Numbered from the stretch's first letter, positions 36,509 through 45,879 are shown. The stretch is 64,000 nucleotides of DNA from Anaerotignum faecicola (GCF_003865035.1 NZ_BHVZ01000001.1:124001-188000), one strand, 5' to 3'. Notes: generated by a model from the letters alone, not told the origin. Made by a program: numbers and translations.

Positions 36509-36562
36509 AAACGCCGACAACTCACAAAAACGTAGTGTTCATGCGGGTTTTCGGCGTTTTCC
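36509..36562 (+). terminator. Terminator after int
   Basis: AAACGCCGA pairs with TCGGCGTTT across a 33 nt loop, followed by TCC; good stem, long loop. The rest of the gap to 36649 contains the presumed right boundary (36614-36622). Confidence 0.55.
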
Positions 36563-36649
36563 TATCCCTTAACGGGCTTCTATTCATCTTGTGCGAGAGA
36601 GAAAAATTCTACTATTTTTTATATCAAAGGTTATCCCGCCCTTTGACCA

Positions 36650-36704
36650 AAAATAAAAAAAGCAGGAAGACACAGCTCTTGAAATATCTGAAGTCCATCC
36701 TGCT
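36650..36704 (-). terminator. Terminator after yolD (first of two in transcription order is 36720-36772)
   Basis: On the minus strand AGCAGGA and TCCTGCT arms are followed by TTTTTTTATTTTTGG. Confidence 0.65.
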
Positions 36705-36719
36705 ATTAAAAAATACAAT

Positions 36720-36772
36720 AAAAAAAGCGCTATTACATTTATGCCTTTTAGACACAAAAATAATAACGCTTT
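36720..36772 (-). terminator. Terminator after yolD
   Basis: On the minus strand AAAGCGTTATTA and TAATAGCGCTTT arms are followed by TTTTATTG. Confidence 0.65.
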
Positions 36773-36943
36773 CCTATCCTTAAACCATTTATCTCGGTCA
36801 AACGCCTTGATACCTAATCATCTTTCTCCTTTAGAGTATCACAGGAAATTTACTATGTCAACGCTTATTCATTCTTACCCAATCCATTATAAATGACACC
36901 CTATTTGATATCTCTACACATCATAAAACACTGCGTATCCCAG

Positions 36944-37372
36944 TCAAAGCTCATATCGCTCAAAAATCTCACTCTCCATACAAGCAATATCCCCTACCCA
37001 TATCCTCTTGCCGTCCATGAATACAATGGCTGCGGGAACATCCTCAATCCTCCTTACCCTACCGGCATAGATCGCATAAGCACCGCCCTTTTCATTTTCA
37101 GTGAAATAGGTTACTTCTATTTCCGGATGAACACTCATCTGTTTCTGCAGTATCTGCATTTTTCGGTCTAAACCTCTCTTCTCATCCTCCGACAGCATTC
37201 TCCGTCTATCCGCCAAGAGAACACCCTCTGTTTCCTGCACCATCTGCTCATAGCCGACCAATGCCGCAAAGGGTGCAAACTGCGCCGCTCTATCTCGCAC
37301 TGACATTTTCGGCCTGCACTCCGATTGATGATGCGGCAGATGGATAATATCCTCATACCTATTGTCATTCAT
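36944..37372 (-). CDS. YolD-like protein
   Basis: 142 residues. MSVRDRAAQFAPFAALVGYE is the YolD-like signature (an HxxRAxxFxPFxAL-type start), and the C-terminal half is beta-rich. YolD proteins are usually co-encoded with Y-family polymerase subunits and may act as UmuD-like partners. GGGAGGGGG precedes the ATG. It follows polY by 16 bp. Confidence 0.85.
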   Translation of the reverse strand: MNDNRYEDIIHLPHHQSECRPKMSVRDRAAQFAPFAALVGYEQMVQETEGVLLADRRRMLSEDEKRGLDRKMQILQKQMSVHPEIEVTYFTENEKGGAYAIYAGRVRRIEDVPAAIVFMDGKRIWVGDIACMESEIFERYEL

Positions 37373-37388
37373 TGTTTTCCCCCTCCCA

Positions 37389-38882
37389 TTATGCTCGATG
37401 GCCGCCCACTTGGTTATTCCGTTCCTTCATGGTTGCACCTTCCAAGAAATTTGTTCCTTTTAATACTGCGTTTTTTCCGTATTTCTTTTGAATCTGCAAA
37501 ATGGCTTTTTGCAGCTGCTTTTCTTTTTGGCGTGCATCTTCCTTTTTTCTCTGCTTTTCCGATTCTTCGGTATCCGCAAATAAATCCAACTGCTTCGGCT
37601 CCTTCTTCACTGCCTCCTGAGAAATCACATGACACGCCGCAATCGTTACCCTTCGCACAAGAAGCTCTTGATTCACAATGCAGTCATACAGCTGCAGCAC
37701 CGCCTCTGCTATTTCCTCGGAAGAACTGCTATGTCCCTCCAGATTCGCTGTGCCATGTGCGTGCTTCGGTATTTCCCTGCCGTAAGCATCCCGCACCACC
37801 TCTCCCGTATATCTTATCTCCGGGTTCTCCAGACTTTCCTTATCATATCCAATCGTCAGCACAAGCTGATTTGTGACAACCCCCTTATTTACCAAATCAA
37901 GCACAAGCCGATCCACCATTTCCCTCACAATGATTTTCGCTTTTTCTGCCGTATAGGGAGATTGCAGCACTTGTCCGGAGCTTATGCTGTTGCTCATCGG
38001 CTGATAGGACTTTACATCCGCGATCGCACACGGCTCCCAGCCCCACGCATGATCAATCAACAGCTCTGCATTGATGCCAAAAAGCTGATATAGCTTATCC
38101 TCTCCTCTTTTGCTGAGGGAATATCTTGCGATATCCCCCATGGTGTATAAGCCTGCGGCATGAAGCTTTTTCGTGTAGCCTCTGCCCACACGCCAAAAGT
38201 CCTGAATCGGCTCATGCGCCCACATTTCATAGCGGTATGACATTTCATCCAGCTCCGCAATCCGCATCCCCTTCTCATCTGCGGGCATTTTTTTTGCCAA
38301 AATATCCATAGCAATCTTCGCCAGATACAGATTTGTGCCAATGCCGACTGTGGCTGTGATTCCCGTTGTTTGAAACACCGCATTTACCACCCTTTCCGCC
38401 AGTGCGTGCGCCGAAAGCCGATAAAACGGAAGATATGCCGTTAAATCGACAAAGACCTCATCAATGCTATAAACATGAATATCCTCTGCCGAAAAATACT
38501 TTAGAAAAATACCGTGTATCTTCGCACTCACTTCCATGTACCGTCTCATTCTGGGCGGAGCAATGATATAATCCAGCTCCAAGGTTGGATCGTTCTGCAG
38601 CTCCCGCAAATCACAGGACTTATCCCAAAACGCCTTTGACGGAAGCCTCATCCGCCTTTCGTAGTTAATGTCACGCACTCTCTGCTTGACCTTAAACAGC
38701 CTCGGTCTGCCGGATATGCCAAAGGACTTTAAGGCAGGCGATACCGCAAGGCAAATCGTTTTATCCGTGCGTGCCGCATCAGCCACCACAAGATTGATTG
38801 CCATCGGATCAAACCCCCGGTCAATGCACTCGACAGAAGCATAGTAGCTTTTTAAATCACAGCATAAATACGTTCTTTCCAT
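37389..38882 (-). CDS. Y-family translesion DNA polymerase (UmuC/ImpB type)
   Basis: 497 residues. CDLKSYYASVEC holds the first catalytic Asp, and VYSIDEVFVDL the catalytic DE pair. Helix-hairpin-helix and little-finger regions follow. KQLDLFAD near 430 is a canonical beta-clamp binding motif. Length and the YolD partner place it in the UmuC-like plasmid/ICE group used for SOS mutagenesis. The ATG at 38882 is 7 nt after GGAGG. Confidence 0.92.
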   Translation of the reverse strand: MERTYLCCDLKSYYASVECIDRGFDPMAINLVVADAARTDKTICLAVSPALKSFGISGRPRLFKVKQRVRDINYERRMRLPSKAFWDKSCDLRELQNDPTLELDYIIAPPRMRRYMEVSAKIHGIFLKYFSAEDIHVYSIDEVFVDLTAYLPFYRLSAHALAERVVNAVFQTTGITATVGIGTNLYLAKIAMDILAKKMPADEKGMRIAELDEMSYRYEMWAHEPIQDFWRVGRGYTKKLHAAGLYTMGDIARYSLSKRGEDKLYQLFGINAELLIDHAWGWEPCAIADVKSYQPMSNSISSGQVLQSPYTAEKAKIIVREMVDRLVLDLVNKGVVTNQLVLTIGYDKESLENPEIRYTGEVVRDAYGREIPKHAHGTANLEGHSSSSEEIAEAVLQLYDCIVNQELLVRRVTIAACHVISQEAVKKEPKQLDLFADTEESEKQRKKEDARQKEKQLQKAILQIQKKYGKNAVLKGTNFLEGATMKERNNQVGGHRA

Positions 38883-38923
38883 ACACCCACCTCCAAGAGC
38901 AAACATATATTCTTTACAATAAC

Positions 38924-38935
38924 GAATATTTGTTC
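38924..38935 (-). promoter_or_regulatory. Possible LexA (SOS) operator of polY-yolD
   Basis: GAATATTTGTTC, i.e. GAAC-AAAT-ATTC on the minus strand, one mismatch from the Firmicute GAAC-N4-GTTC box, 42 bp upstream of the polY start. SOS control fits a translesion polymerase, but one imperfect box is weak evidence. Confidence 0.35.
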
Positions 38936-39005
38936 TCTTTTTTTGTTATAGCACATCATGCTGCTATTGACAAGGCGAACACTGAAAAATCTTTTCGGAA
39001 ATATC

Positions 39006-39052
39006 CGGAAATAAAAAAATCCCGATACCATTTCTCAATAACACCGGAATTT
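39006..39052. terminator. Probable bidirectional terminator
   Basis: AAATCCCG and CCGGAATTT arms flanked by A- and T-runs, 17 bp past the end of the CorC remnant. Confidence 0.5.
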
Positions 39053-39069
39053 TTTTGACACGCAATGCT

Positions 39070-39386
39070 TTATTTTAGAATCTCCAACACAGCATGCTCC
39101 ACTCTATGTTCTTTTATTTTGTCGATGGTTGTACGAAGGTTATCTACTTCCAGCTCTATATTCACATCCCCATCCTTTGGCACTATGCCCAATTTTTGAA
39201 ATACAAAACCGATAAATGTTTCGCAATCCTCTGCGGTTATCGCCACTCCGGTCGCATCCTCAATGTCACTTAATCGCAAATTGCCTTTGATCTCCCACTT
39301 GCCGTCATGGTCGCTTCTATTGTCTCTCCCTCAAGCGATGTTGATTCAACATCATTGAGATTTCCGACAAGCTCTTCCAAAAGGTC
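39070..39386 (-). pseudogene. C-terminal remnant of a CorC/HlyC-type (CNNM) transporter-associated domain protein
   Basis: From 39279 to the stop the frame GDVNIELEVDNLRTTIDKIK ... HAVLEIL matches the CorC_HlyC domain. Upstream in that frame, GKWEIKGNLRLSDIEDATGV continues it. Further up, in the frame of the preceding remnant, DLLEELVGNLNDV looks like the end of its CBS region. So only the last ~100 residues remain, with a frameshift, fused to an old yellow enzyme fragment. No transport domain is left; not functional. Confidence 0.65.
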
Positions 39387-39995
39387 AAAATAACATTCTT
39401 TTAAAAATCTGATGTGATTCTCCAATCTCCCACCATATTCGTCTGTCCTATGATTATAATAAGGAGACAAAAACTGGTTCAATAAGTAAAAATGTGCTGC
39501 ATGTAATTCTATTGCATCAAAACCAGATTCCTTAACACGTTTAGCCGCCTGTCCATGAGCTTTCACCACAGAATAAATATCCTCCTGTGTCATAGATATA
39601 CCTTGTGTACCAGTAGTTTTTCCTGGAATATCAGAAGGAGCAAATATTCTTCAATTTTCTGTTTTATAAGTTGTTTTTTGTACCACCATATGCAATCTGC
39701 ATCATGATTTTGCGCCATAGCCATGCACCATCTGTGTCAAATGCTTGTACTCTTCTATAAAACTATCAGCATAGATTCCCAGCATTTTTTCATTTGCACA
39801 TTCTTCCTCTGTAGTTCTGGTCATTCCCGTACAAATGAATCTAACCTCATTTTTTGCCAAATTTTCATAGACTTCATATAAAGCGGAAGTCATATTTCCA
39901 TCTTCAGTCGCCTTTGCTTCCCATGTTGCACTTCTCATAAAACGATTTTTACAGTATAAAAATTTGATTTTACACGATGTAAAAGCAAGATCCAT
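39387..39995 (-). pseudogene. Broken old yellow enzyme (NADH:flavin oxidoreductase)
   Basis: N-terminal part (CKNRFMRSATWEAKATEDGN) and middle part (FDAIELHAAHFYLLNQFLSP, YNHRTDEYGG) are typical of the OYE/2,4-dienoyl-CoA reductase family. They are in different frames: single-base losses near 39705 and changes between 39600 and 39700 interrupt an otherwise readable MQIAYGGTK ... PSDIPGKTT stretch. The C-terminal half is missing and replaced by CorC sequence at about 39386. Confidence 0.75.
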
Positions 39996-40195
39996 ATTAG
40001 CCCCCCTGATTTTCATTCATTTATTCCCTTAAGGTCAATCCAAATTCTTGTTGTATCCTACCCTAACAATGGTGCCCCTTTTCTGATTTCTGCAGGTGTT
40101 TTACTTAATTTCATACTAAAGTCAATCTAATTTTCCTCTTTTTATTACACATCCACTTGTTCGTGAGGAGAAAGTACCTATATTTAGCCATAAAA

Positions 40196-40250
40196 ATACC
40201 AACCCCCAATCATTAGACTTTTAGGTCTATCTTTTGGGGGTCGGTACAAA
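40196..40250 (-). terminator. Terminator between opine-dehydrogenase-like gene 1 and OYE remnant
   Basis: Minus strand: TACCGACCCCCAA and TTGGGGGTTGGTA arms, then TTTTTATGG. The rest of the 40017-40425 gap shows no gene. Confidence 0.7.
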
Positions 40251-40425
40251 GCCTGAGAGTTTTTTCAGAGCAGTTTCTCACTGCACTTATGCATTATTTT
40301 AGGGAAATACACAATTCCATAGGATTTGCGATTCAATAAGAGTTTCTGAGTGATTATTTTATATCGGTTTATTTTGAGTATTTTCGCTTTTATGGGTCCT
40401 CGTTTATATTCTCTTTGTTTTATCC

Positions 40426-41505
40426 TTAGCCTTCTCTGCACATTGCTTCAAATGCTTCTTTGTCAACACCTTCCAAGCCAAGGTTCTTTCTTGTTCTGCC
40501 TTCATCCATTTCAGGAATAATTGCACGAGCAACTGTGATCACAGCGCTGATGCAAGGAGTAGGTACACCTGCTACCTGACCCATTGTCTGCAGTGCAACT
40601 AGAGAATAGGGAATATCTTCCATTAGATAACGTGTACGCATTGTTTTCTGACCTTTGATACCTGTATAAGCAGAAATTGCATTTGTGATAACTTCATACA
40701 TATTGTTACCAGAGGTTTCATATGTATTTTTATACTCATCTACCAGTGTTCTCAGTTCCAAACCATACGCTTTGCCCAAAGCCATTCTTTCTGCATCCAG
40801 TGCTTCAACCAATGCACCCTGGCTAGGTGTAAAGTCCAGATAATACTGAAAATCTTCTTCATGCTCAATTTTTGCTGTGTACAGCAGTGTAGGTGCGGGA
40901 TGCATCATTGCATTCAGGTTATCTAGGCTAACACGCAGAATATCATCTCTGAAGTTAAACTGAGGCAGAATATCCGCAAATTTTTCAGCTACCAGATCGT
41001 TATATTTGGAAGGGTATGCTGCTGCAGAAAGGCTTGCCTTCTGACCGGAAACCTCAACTCTACCTACTTCTATTGCACGGCAAGCGAACAGCAGTGTGGA
41101 TGTGCCAGCAATGATAATATCTGCTGTGCAACCACATTCTTTCAGTGTATTCTTAAATTCAACAGGACCCAAAGAAGCATTAGGGTTCAGTACAACAATC
41201 TGACCATCCTTCAGATGAGGTGCCATTTTCTTTGCCATATCTTTATGGTAGATAGAGGGCAGTACAACCAGAATAATTTCGCACCCCTCCATAACCTTTC
41301 CAATATCTGTACTTGCTAATTCAATTTTACCAAAGCCTGTTACATCAGAATGACCTTCCAATACAACACCACCCAGCTTTGTTAATTTATCTACTGTATT
41401 CTGAACTACATCAAAGATTTTTACTGTTCTGCCATGCAGAGAAAGATACCCAGCAAAGGCCTGTCCGCCATTACCGGCACCAATAATTGCCATCGGTTTT
41501 CCCAT
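40426..41505 (-). CDS. Octopine/opine dehydrogenase-family oxidoreductase, copy 1
   Basis: 359 residues. NAD(P)-binding start MAIIGAGNGGQAFAGYLSLH (GxGxxG), second domain from ~185 with the conserved NAMMHPAPTLLYT, where the family's catalytic His lies. These enzymes join or split an amino acid and a 2-oxo acid through an N-linked (opine) bond with NAD(P)H. AAAGGAG seven bases before the ATG at 41505 fixes the start. Expression is from a promoter overlapped by the TTGTAGTACAA operator. Paralogues at 47040-48116 and the broken 44811-45879. The true substrate is unknown. Confidence 0.8.
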   Translation of the reverse strand: MGKPMAIIGAGNGGQAFAGYLSLHGRTVKIFDVVQNTVDKLTKLGGVVLEGHSDVTGFGKIELASTDIGKVMEGCEIILVVLPSIYHKDMAKKMAPHLKDGQIVVLNPNASLGPVEFKNTLKECGCTADIIIAGTSTLLFACRAIEVGRVEVSGQKASLSAAAYPSKYNDLVAEKFADILPQFNFRDDILRVSLDNLNAMMHPAPTLLYTAKIEHEEDFQYYLDFTPSQGALVEALDAERMALGKAYGLELRTLVDEYKNTYETSGNNMYEVITNAISAYTGIKGQKTMRTRYLMEDIPYSLVALQTMGQVAGVPTPCISAVITVARAIIPEMDEGRTRKNLGLEGVDKEAFEAMCREG

Positions 41506-41574
41506 GATGATACTCCTTTCCATTGTGTACCATTTTATTTTTTAAGTTGTAATTTTCAATGACGTCACTTGATG

Positions 41575-41608
41575 GTTTAATTGTACTACAACTAAACAGG
41601 TATTGCAA
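41575..41608 (-). promoter_or_regulatory. Promoter and GntR-type operator of dehydrogenase copy 1
   Basis: Minus strand -35 TTGCAA (41603-41608), 17 bp, -10 TACAAT (41580-41585). A near-perfect palindrome at 41575-41597 covers the spacer and -10: halves GTTTAATTGT and ACAACTAAAC separated by ACT. The TNGT-N3-ACNA core fits FadR-type GntR sites. Confidence 0.7.
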
Positions 41609-41827
41609 TAGGTTTTTTTGTTTTTTATTCCTTTTATTCAATTCGTTTATTTTTCATACTCAAATTTATGAAAAACAACCAAATTCTTCTCCTGTCTTTT
41701 ATCTGCCCTTTCCGTCAAAGCTCCTCAAATTTTTCAAAGCCCATTCATATCATGATTTCTCTTAGATTATTATATATCCCCCTCATTACCCCACAGCTTC
41801 CTCCTATATCCATGTACTTCACAAACA

Positions 41828-41877
41828 TTAAAAAGTGTACAAGCCCTGAAAAAATTCAGGGCTCGCACACTTTTTAA
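41828..41877. terminator. Bidirectional terminator after symporter 1
   Basis: AAAAAGTGT and AGCCCTGAA pair with TTCAGGGCT and ACACTTTTT. The remaining part of the gap (41609-41827) is AT-rich without a gene. Confidence 0.8.
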
Positions 41878-41948
41878 TGTTAGAAAATGAGGCACAAATT
41901 ATGGTACGTCACAAAAGTATTCATTTTATATAAAATCTCTTCTACCAA

Positions 41949-43352
41949 TTATTCTTCATTTTTTGTCGCTTTCCCTTTTGTCAGCGCACTCACTACCATC
42001 AATGCAACGAAAGATGCTGCAATACCCATAACTGCATAGTTAATTGTTGTTTTCAGAACCATTGCTACTGCACAACCAACGCAACCTGCAATCATACTTG
42101 CAATAAGACCCTGTGTAGTGATAAACTTTTTATTTCTATAAATATATCCCACATAAATCGGGCAAAGAAGTGTTGCTGCAGAGAACGCATAAGTTGCAAC
42201 CAACCATGTCAGTGTATCTGTGAATACCAAGCACATCAGAACTGCAACAACCATAGTTACCAGAGAGAGCGTTCTGGAAAGCTTCAGCATTTTATCAGAA
42301 GAAATATCAGGCTTAATAACAGCCAGAATATCTCTTGTGATATTTACTACTACAGACTGCGCACCACTGGAAACTGTAGACATCATAACTGCAAAAACCA
42401 ATGCTGCAAAAGCTGCCAGCAAAGGCAGAGGCAACTGAGACATGAACCAACCTGTTGCTGTATTCTGCGCCAGTTCTGTATTCATTGTACTGATGCTCAT
42501 GCCCATATATACTGCCCATACAAAGCTCAGGAATGCCAAAAATGCGGAAATCGCCAAAGAAGCAGGAATTTCTTTTTCTTCTTTAATCGCACAAACACGC
42601 TGGAAATACAGCTGGTTTGTTACGCCGCCGGGCATTACGGAGAATACCCAGAGCAGCACTGTGCCTGCACCTAATTTCTTGATGGAGCCGCTCATAGAAA
42701 TCATATCAGGATCAATATTATTCAGAATATTCTGCAGGCCGCCACCCATATTTGTTACATAAATAACAGAAACAATGCACATCAGAATCATGAAGCAAGC
42801 GAAAATAAAGTCTGTCCATGCTACTGTTTTCAGACCGGCAGGCATTACAAACAGCAAGCTTACAAATGTAAACACGATGCAAAGCAGATTGTAATTGACA
42901 CCGGTAATTGTGGAATAAATGCTCCCGAATGCTGTAATCTGAGAAGTAATCCAACCAAAGGGTACGAAAATTGTCATAATTGCAGCCAGAATACCTACAA
43001 ATTTACTATTATTGGAAAAATGTCTTAAAATTTCGGGTACTGTTGTAAAATTATTCTGACGCAACCATTTTGCCGGAATCATAACAAAGAAAAACGGTAA
43101 TGCCGTCAAGAAACCATAAATTAAGATTGCCACACCATTCAAATAAGCATTCCCCAGATGACCTACCAAAATACCGCCGCCCATAGCACTGGCAAACTGT
43201 GTACCAATAACAACATAAATGGGAAGGCTTCTATCCGCTACTGCCCAGTCATCCTCGGATACCGCAGAGCGTTTGCTGATAATATAGGTTGGAATAAGCG
43301 TTGCTAAGACAACTAATGTCGTTGCGAAAAAAATTGCCATTGTTTGAGTCAT
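41949..43352 (-). CDS. Sodium:solute symporter (SSS) family transporter, copy 1
   Basis: 467 residues with about 13 hydrophobic segments. Family patterns include IGTQFASAMGGGILVGHLGN, GWITSQITAFGSIY and the Na+-site region MMSTVSSGAQSV near 345. It imports organic solutes (acids, amino acids or vitamins in this family) with Na+. Strongly similar along its length to copy 2. AAGGAGGAGAAGGAT precedes the ATG. It carries its own promoter and operator and lies upstream of dehydrogenase copy 1, separated by a terminator. Confidence 0.88.
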   Translation of the reverse strand: MTQTMAIFFATTLVVLATLIPTYIISKRSAVSEDDWAVADRSLPIYVVIGTQFASAMGGGILVGHLGNAYLNGVAILIYGFLTALPFFFVMIPAKWLRQNNFTTVPEILRHFSNNSKFVGILAAIMTIFVPFGWITSQITAFGSIYSTITGVNYNLLCIVFTFVSLLFVMPAGLKTVAWTDFIFACFMILMCIVSVIYVTNMGGGLQNILNNIDPDMISMSGSIKKLGAGTVLLWVFSVMPGGVTNQLYFQRVCAIKEEKEIPASLAISAFLAFLSFVWAVYMGMSISTMNTELAQNTATGWFMSQLPLPLLAAFAALVFAVMMSTVSSGAQSVVVNITRDILAVIKPDISSDKMLKLSRTLSLVTMVVAVLMCLVFTDTLTWLVATYAFSAATLLCPIYVGYIYRNKKFITTQGLIASMIAGCVGCAVAMVLKTTINYAVMGIAASFVALMVVSALTKGKATKNEE

Positions 43353-43364
43353 ATCCTTCTCCTC

Positions 43365-43400
43365 CTTAATGATAATTGCTTTCTTAATGATAATTGCTTT
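43365..43400 (-). repeat. 18 bp tandem duplication in symporter 1 leader
   Basis: CTTAATGATAATTGCTTT occurs twice back to back just upstream of the AGGAGG of symporter 1. A recent slippage duplication; it lengthens the 5' leader. Confidence 0.8.
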
Positions 43401-43532
43401 GCAGACAACTTATATTAAAAGATAAACAACTTTTTTCATATGCTCTTAATTATAAATTGTCTTTTTCTGAAATGAAATAAAAACTTTGGTCTCTATTTCC
43501 CCCTTCTCTTAATTAGAACTTTTATAAAACTT

Positions 43533-43590
43533 GTTTAATTGTAGTACTACTGGACAATTAGATTATACTTGAGTAGTTTCTAAAATGCAA
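43533..43590 (-). promoter_or_regulatory. Promoter and operator of symporter 1
   Basis: Minus strand -35 TTGCAT (43585-43590), 17 bp, -10 TATAAT (43562-43567). At the start point lies the operator-like GTTTAATTGTAGTACTAC (43533-43550 on the plus strand), sharing the left half of the dehydrogenase 1 palindrome. Confidence 0.65.
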
Positions 43591-43728
43591 CTCCATTTTT
43601 GCAATATTCCTATAAAATCCAGATTTTCATGGAATTACTACAAAAACTTTTTTGAAAAACCTCGTTTTTTGTCCTTAGATTTATGAAAAATTCATCAAAA
43701 AATAAAGAAAGGCATTACCCTTTTTTCA

Positions 43729-43773
43729 TTGCATTTCTATAACTTTTATTGTATGATTGTAGTGCTGCTGGAT
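43729..43773 (+). promoter_or_regulatory. Promoter and operator of EamA gene
   Basis: -35 TTGCAT (43729-43734), 17 bp, -10 TATGAT (43752-43757). ATTGTAGTGCTGCTGGA overlaps the -10 and start point and resembles the symporter 1 operator (ATTGTAGTACTACTGGA). Confidence 0.65.
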
Positions 43774-43842
43774 TTCATATTTAAAAATATGCTTTATAAG
43801 AGAAATACTTATAAACAAAACCTGACAAAGGAGGTTATTTTT

Positions 43843-44703
43843 ATGGATAAAAAAAAGGGGGTTCTCTGTATCATTGCTTCTGTGCTGCTATTTGCATTTA
43901 TGCAGCTTTTCATCAGCATGACCAGCCCTGCATCCAGTGTATTTTCTCAAATTTTCTTCAGAAACCTGCTTGGAATGATTTTATGCGCTTATTTTATTCG
44001 AAGAGACCATTTACCCTATTTCGGTGATTTGAAATCGCAACCTTATCTTCTTGGGCGTTCCTTTTTTGGGTTTCTGGGATTGCTTTGCTTGTTCTACGCT
44101 ACACGCCATGCTTCTCTTGCGGATGTAACAATCATAACCCATACAGCCCCTTTTTTCACAACCTTGGTGGCTGTCTTATTTCTGCATGAAAAGCTGTCTC
44201 CCGTCCAAATCCCGGCATTATTGATTATCTTCCTTGGTGGATGTTTAGTAACAAATCCACGGTTTGATTCATCCCTTATTCCCTTGGGCATAGCTTTCCT
44301 CGCTGCGATTTCCAATGGTATTTGCTATCCCCTCCTGCGGTATTCCAGGGAACGAGAACACGCCATGACAGTAATTATGCATTTCTCCACTTTTTGTGTT
44401 GTTGCGTGCATCCCCTTCCTTGCTAGAAATTTTTCTATCCCGCATGGCATGGATATTGTCTACCTGGCATTGATTGCACTGACCGGCGCACTTGGTCAAA
44501 TCTTTTTGACCTACGCCTACCGTCTATGCCCCGCCTCCGAAATTTCTCTTTATGAGCAATTTTCTATTGTAGCTTCCATTATATTAGGGTATTTCTTCCT
44601 GAATCAAATCCCTTCTATACGCGCTATTGCAGGCGGCACTCTCATCTTAGGTACTTCTATATTCGTTTATTTTTATAACCTCAAAAGAACAGCACAATCT
44701 TGA
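43843..44703 (+). CDS. EamA/DMT-family transporter
   Basis: 286 residues with ten hydrophobic helices in two EamA halves (VLCIIASVLLFAFMQLF start; DVTIITHTAPFFTTLVAVLF end of half one). DMT members often export amino acids or metabolites. AAAGGAGG precedes the ATG at 43843; the longer frame from 43729 covers the promoter. Its operator places it in the same regulon as the symporters and dehydrogenases, so it may export a product or excess substrate. Confidence 0.85.
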   Translation: MDKKKGVLCIIASVLLFAFMQLFISMTSPASSVFSQIFFRNLLGMILCAYFIRRDHLPYFGDLKSQPYLLGRSFFGFLGLLCLFYATRHASLADVTIITHTAPFFTTLVAVLFLHEKLSPVQIPALLIIFLGGCLVTNPRFDSSLIPLGIAFLAAISNGICYPLLRYSREREHAMTVIMHFSTFCVVACIPFLARNFSIPHGMDIVYLALIALTGALGQIFLTYAYRLCPASEISLYEQFSIVASIILGYFFLNQIPSIRAIAGGTLILGTSIFVYFYNLKRTAQS

Positions 44704-44704
44704 T

Positions 44705-44741
44705 AACAAAAAAATCTCCTATAAAAGGAGATTTTTTTGTA
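44705..44741. terminator. Bidirectional terminator
   Basis: AAAAAAATCTCCT-ATAA-AAGGAGATTTTTTT between the convergent EamA gene and dehydrogenase copy 2. Confidence 0.85.
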
Positions 44742-44810
44742 TTATCAAGATATAGGATTACCAAATACAGTTCGTGGGGAGGGGGATGTATTGGCTCCTT
44801 TCTGTATTTC

Positions 44811-45879
44811 TTAACCCAAGCAGAGCTTTAAGAATTCCTGTTTGCTCATACCGGCAATTCCAAGATTTTTTGCATTTCTGCCTTCTGCAATATCATCCAC
44901 AACTGCTCTTGCAAGGCATACAACGGAATCAATAATAGGTGTCTTTATACCTGCCACCTGTGCCATTGCACGGAATGCTTCCAATGCGTACGGAATATCC
45001 TCCTGAAAATATCTTGTATTCATAGACTTTTGTCCTCCAATATCTCCATAAGCATCGCAGTTTGTAATAACCTCATAAGCTGTCTTGCCTTCTGTTGGAT
45101 ACATTCCTTTGAATTCATCTACGAAGCTTCTAACTTCGATACCAAACGCATTGGCAATCGCAACTCTTTCCTCATCCATTTTATCCATCAATCTGCCCTG
45201 TGTAGGTGTCAAATCAAGATAGTATCTGAAATCAAGCCCTCTTTCAATTACATTTGTATAAAGCAGTGTAGGGCCAGCGGATGTGCAATCGCATTTAAGT
45301 TATCCAATGTAACACGAATAACATCAAGGAGAAGTCAATCTCTGGTATAATATCCGCAAACAGCTCTGCAAACTCTTTATTAGCACTGGCAGGCAATGCT
45401 GCTGCAGAGAAATTTTGTCTTCTGTCCGGAAACCTTCACTTTGCCCACCTCAACCATTCTGCAGCAAACAACAATGTTGAAGTGCAGGCCAGCTTTACAT
45501 TTGCTTTACAACCGTTTCATCAAATGCCTTCTTTGTTTCCAAAATGCCCAAACCAGCTGCCGGGTTCAGTACAACATACTGACCATCCTGCAAATGAGGT
45601 GCTATTTTTTCTGCTGTACTCTTGTGATAAATAGAAGGCAATGTTACCAAAACAATTTCTGCATCCTGCAATGCAACCTTCATATCTGTTGTTGCCAAAG
45701 CAATTTTGCCAAAGCCAGTTACATCAGAATGACCTTCCAATATAATACCACCCAAATATTTAGCTTATTTACGGTATCTTCTGCCACATCAAAATTTTTA
45801 CTGTGTGCCCTTTTAAGGATAAATATGCCGCAAAAGCTTGTCCACCGTTACCAGCACCGATAATTGTAATTTTTTTCAT
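44811..45879 (-). pseudogene. Opine dehydrogenase-family copy 2, frameshifted
   Basis: Reads MKKITIIGAGNGGQAFAAYL from the ATG at 45879, then loses frame. Pieces GGIILEGHSDVTGFGKIALA (45495-45755) and the C-terminal domain (44811-45212, ending GMSKQEFLKLCLG) are in other frames. Losses of single bases in T- and A-runs near 45810 and 45760 and more between 45215 and 45495 account for it. Otherwise collinear with copies 1 and 3. It still has a good promoter and operator upstream, so decay looks recent, or the breaks are read errors. Confidence 0.8.

Larger units (their letters stand above)
3493..36622. mobile_element. Tn916/Tn1549-superfamily integrative and conjugative element, ~33 kb
   Basis: The right end carries a tyrosine integrase preceded by an excisionase-like HTH gene. 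The body carries RepA, TraG/PcfB, Maff2, VirB6/VirB3/VirB4-like proteins, a CHAP hydrolase, TopB, relaxase, MobC, a sigma factor and HTH_16 genes in Tn1549 order. The 9 bp word ATTTTTTAT occurs at 3493-3501 and again at 36614-36622. I take these as the boundaries (AT-rich target plus coupling sequence, usual for the family). The flanks fit an insertion: left and right host genes are both on the minus strand and form one repair module. The exact ends are uncertain by tens of bases because the repeat is short and AT-rich. Confidence 0.8.

Noticed and set aside
40235..40290. Minus-strand AACTCTCAGGC resembles the 3' end of a glycine riboswitch, followed by a terminator
   Set aside because: The rest of the aptamer (GCCGAAGG block and 5' GAGAG partner) is not present upstream, and the downstream gene is a broken oxidoreductase. 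At most a remnant.
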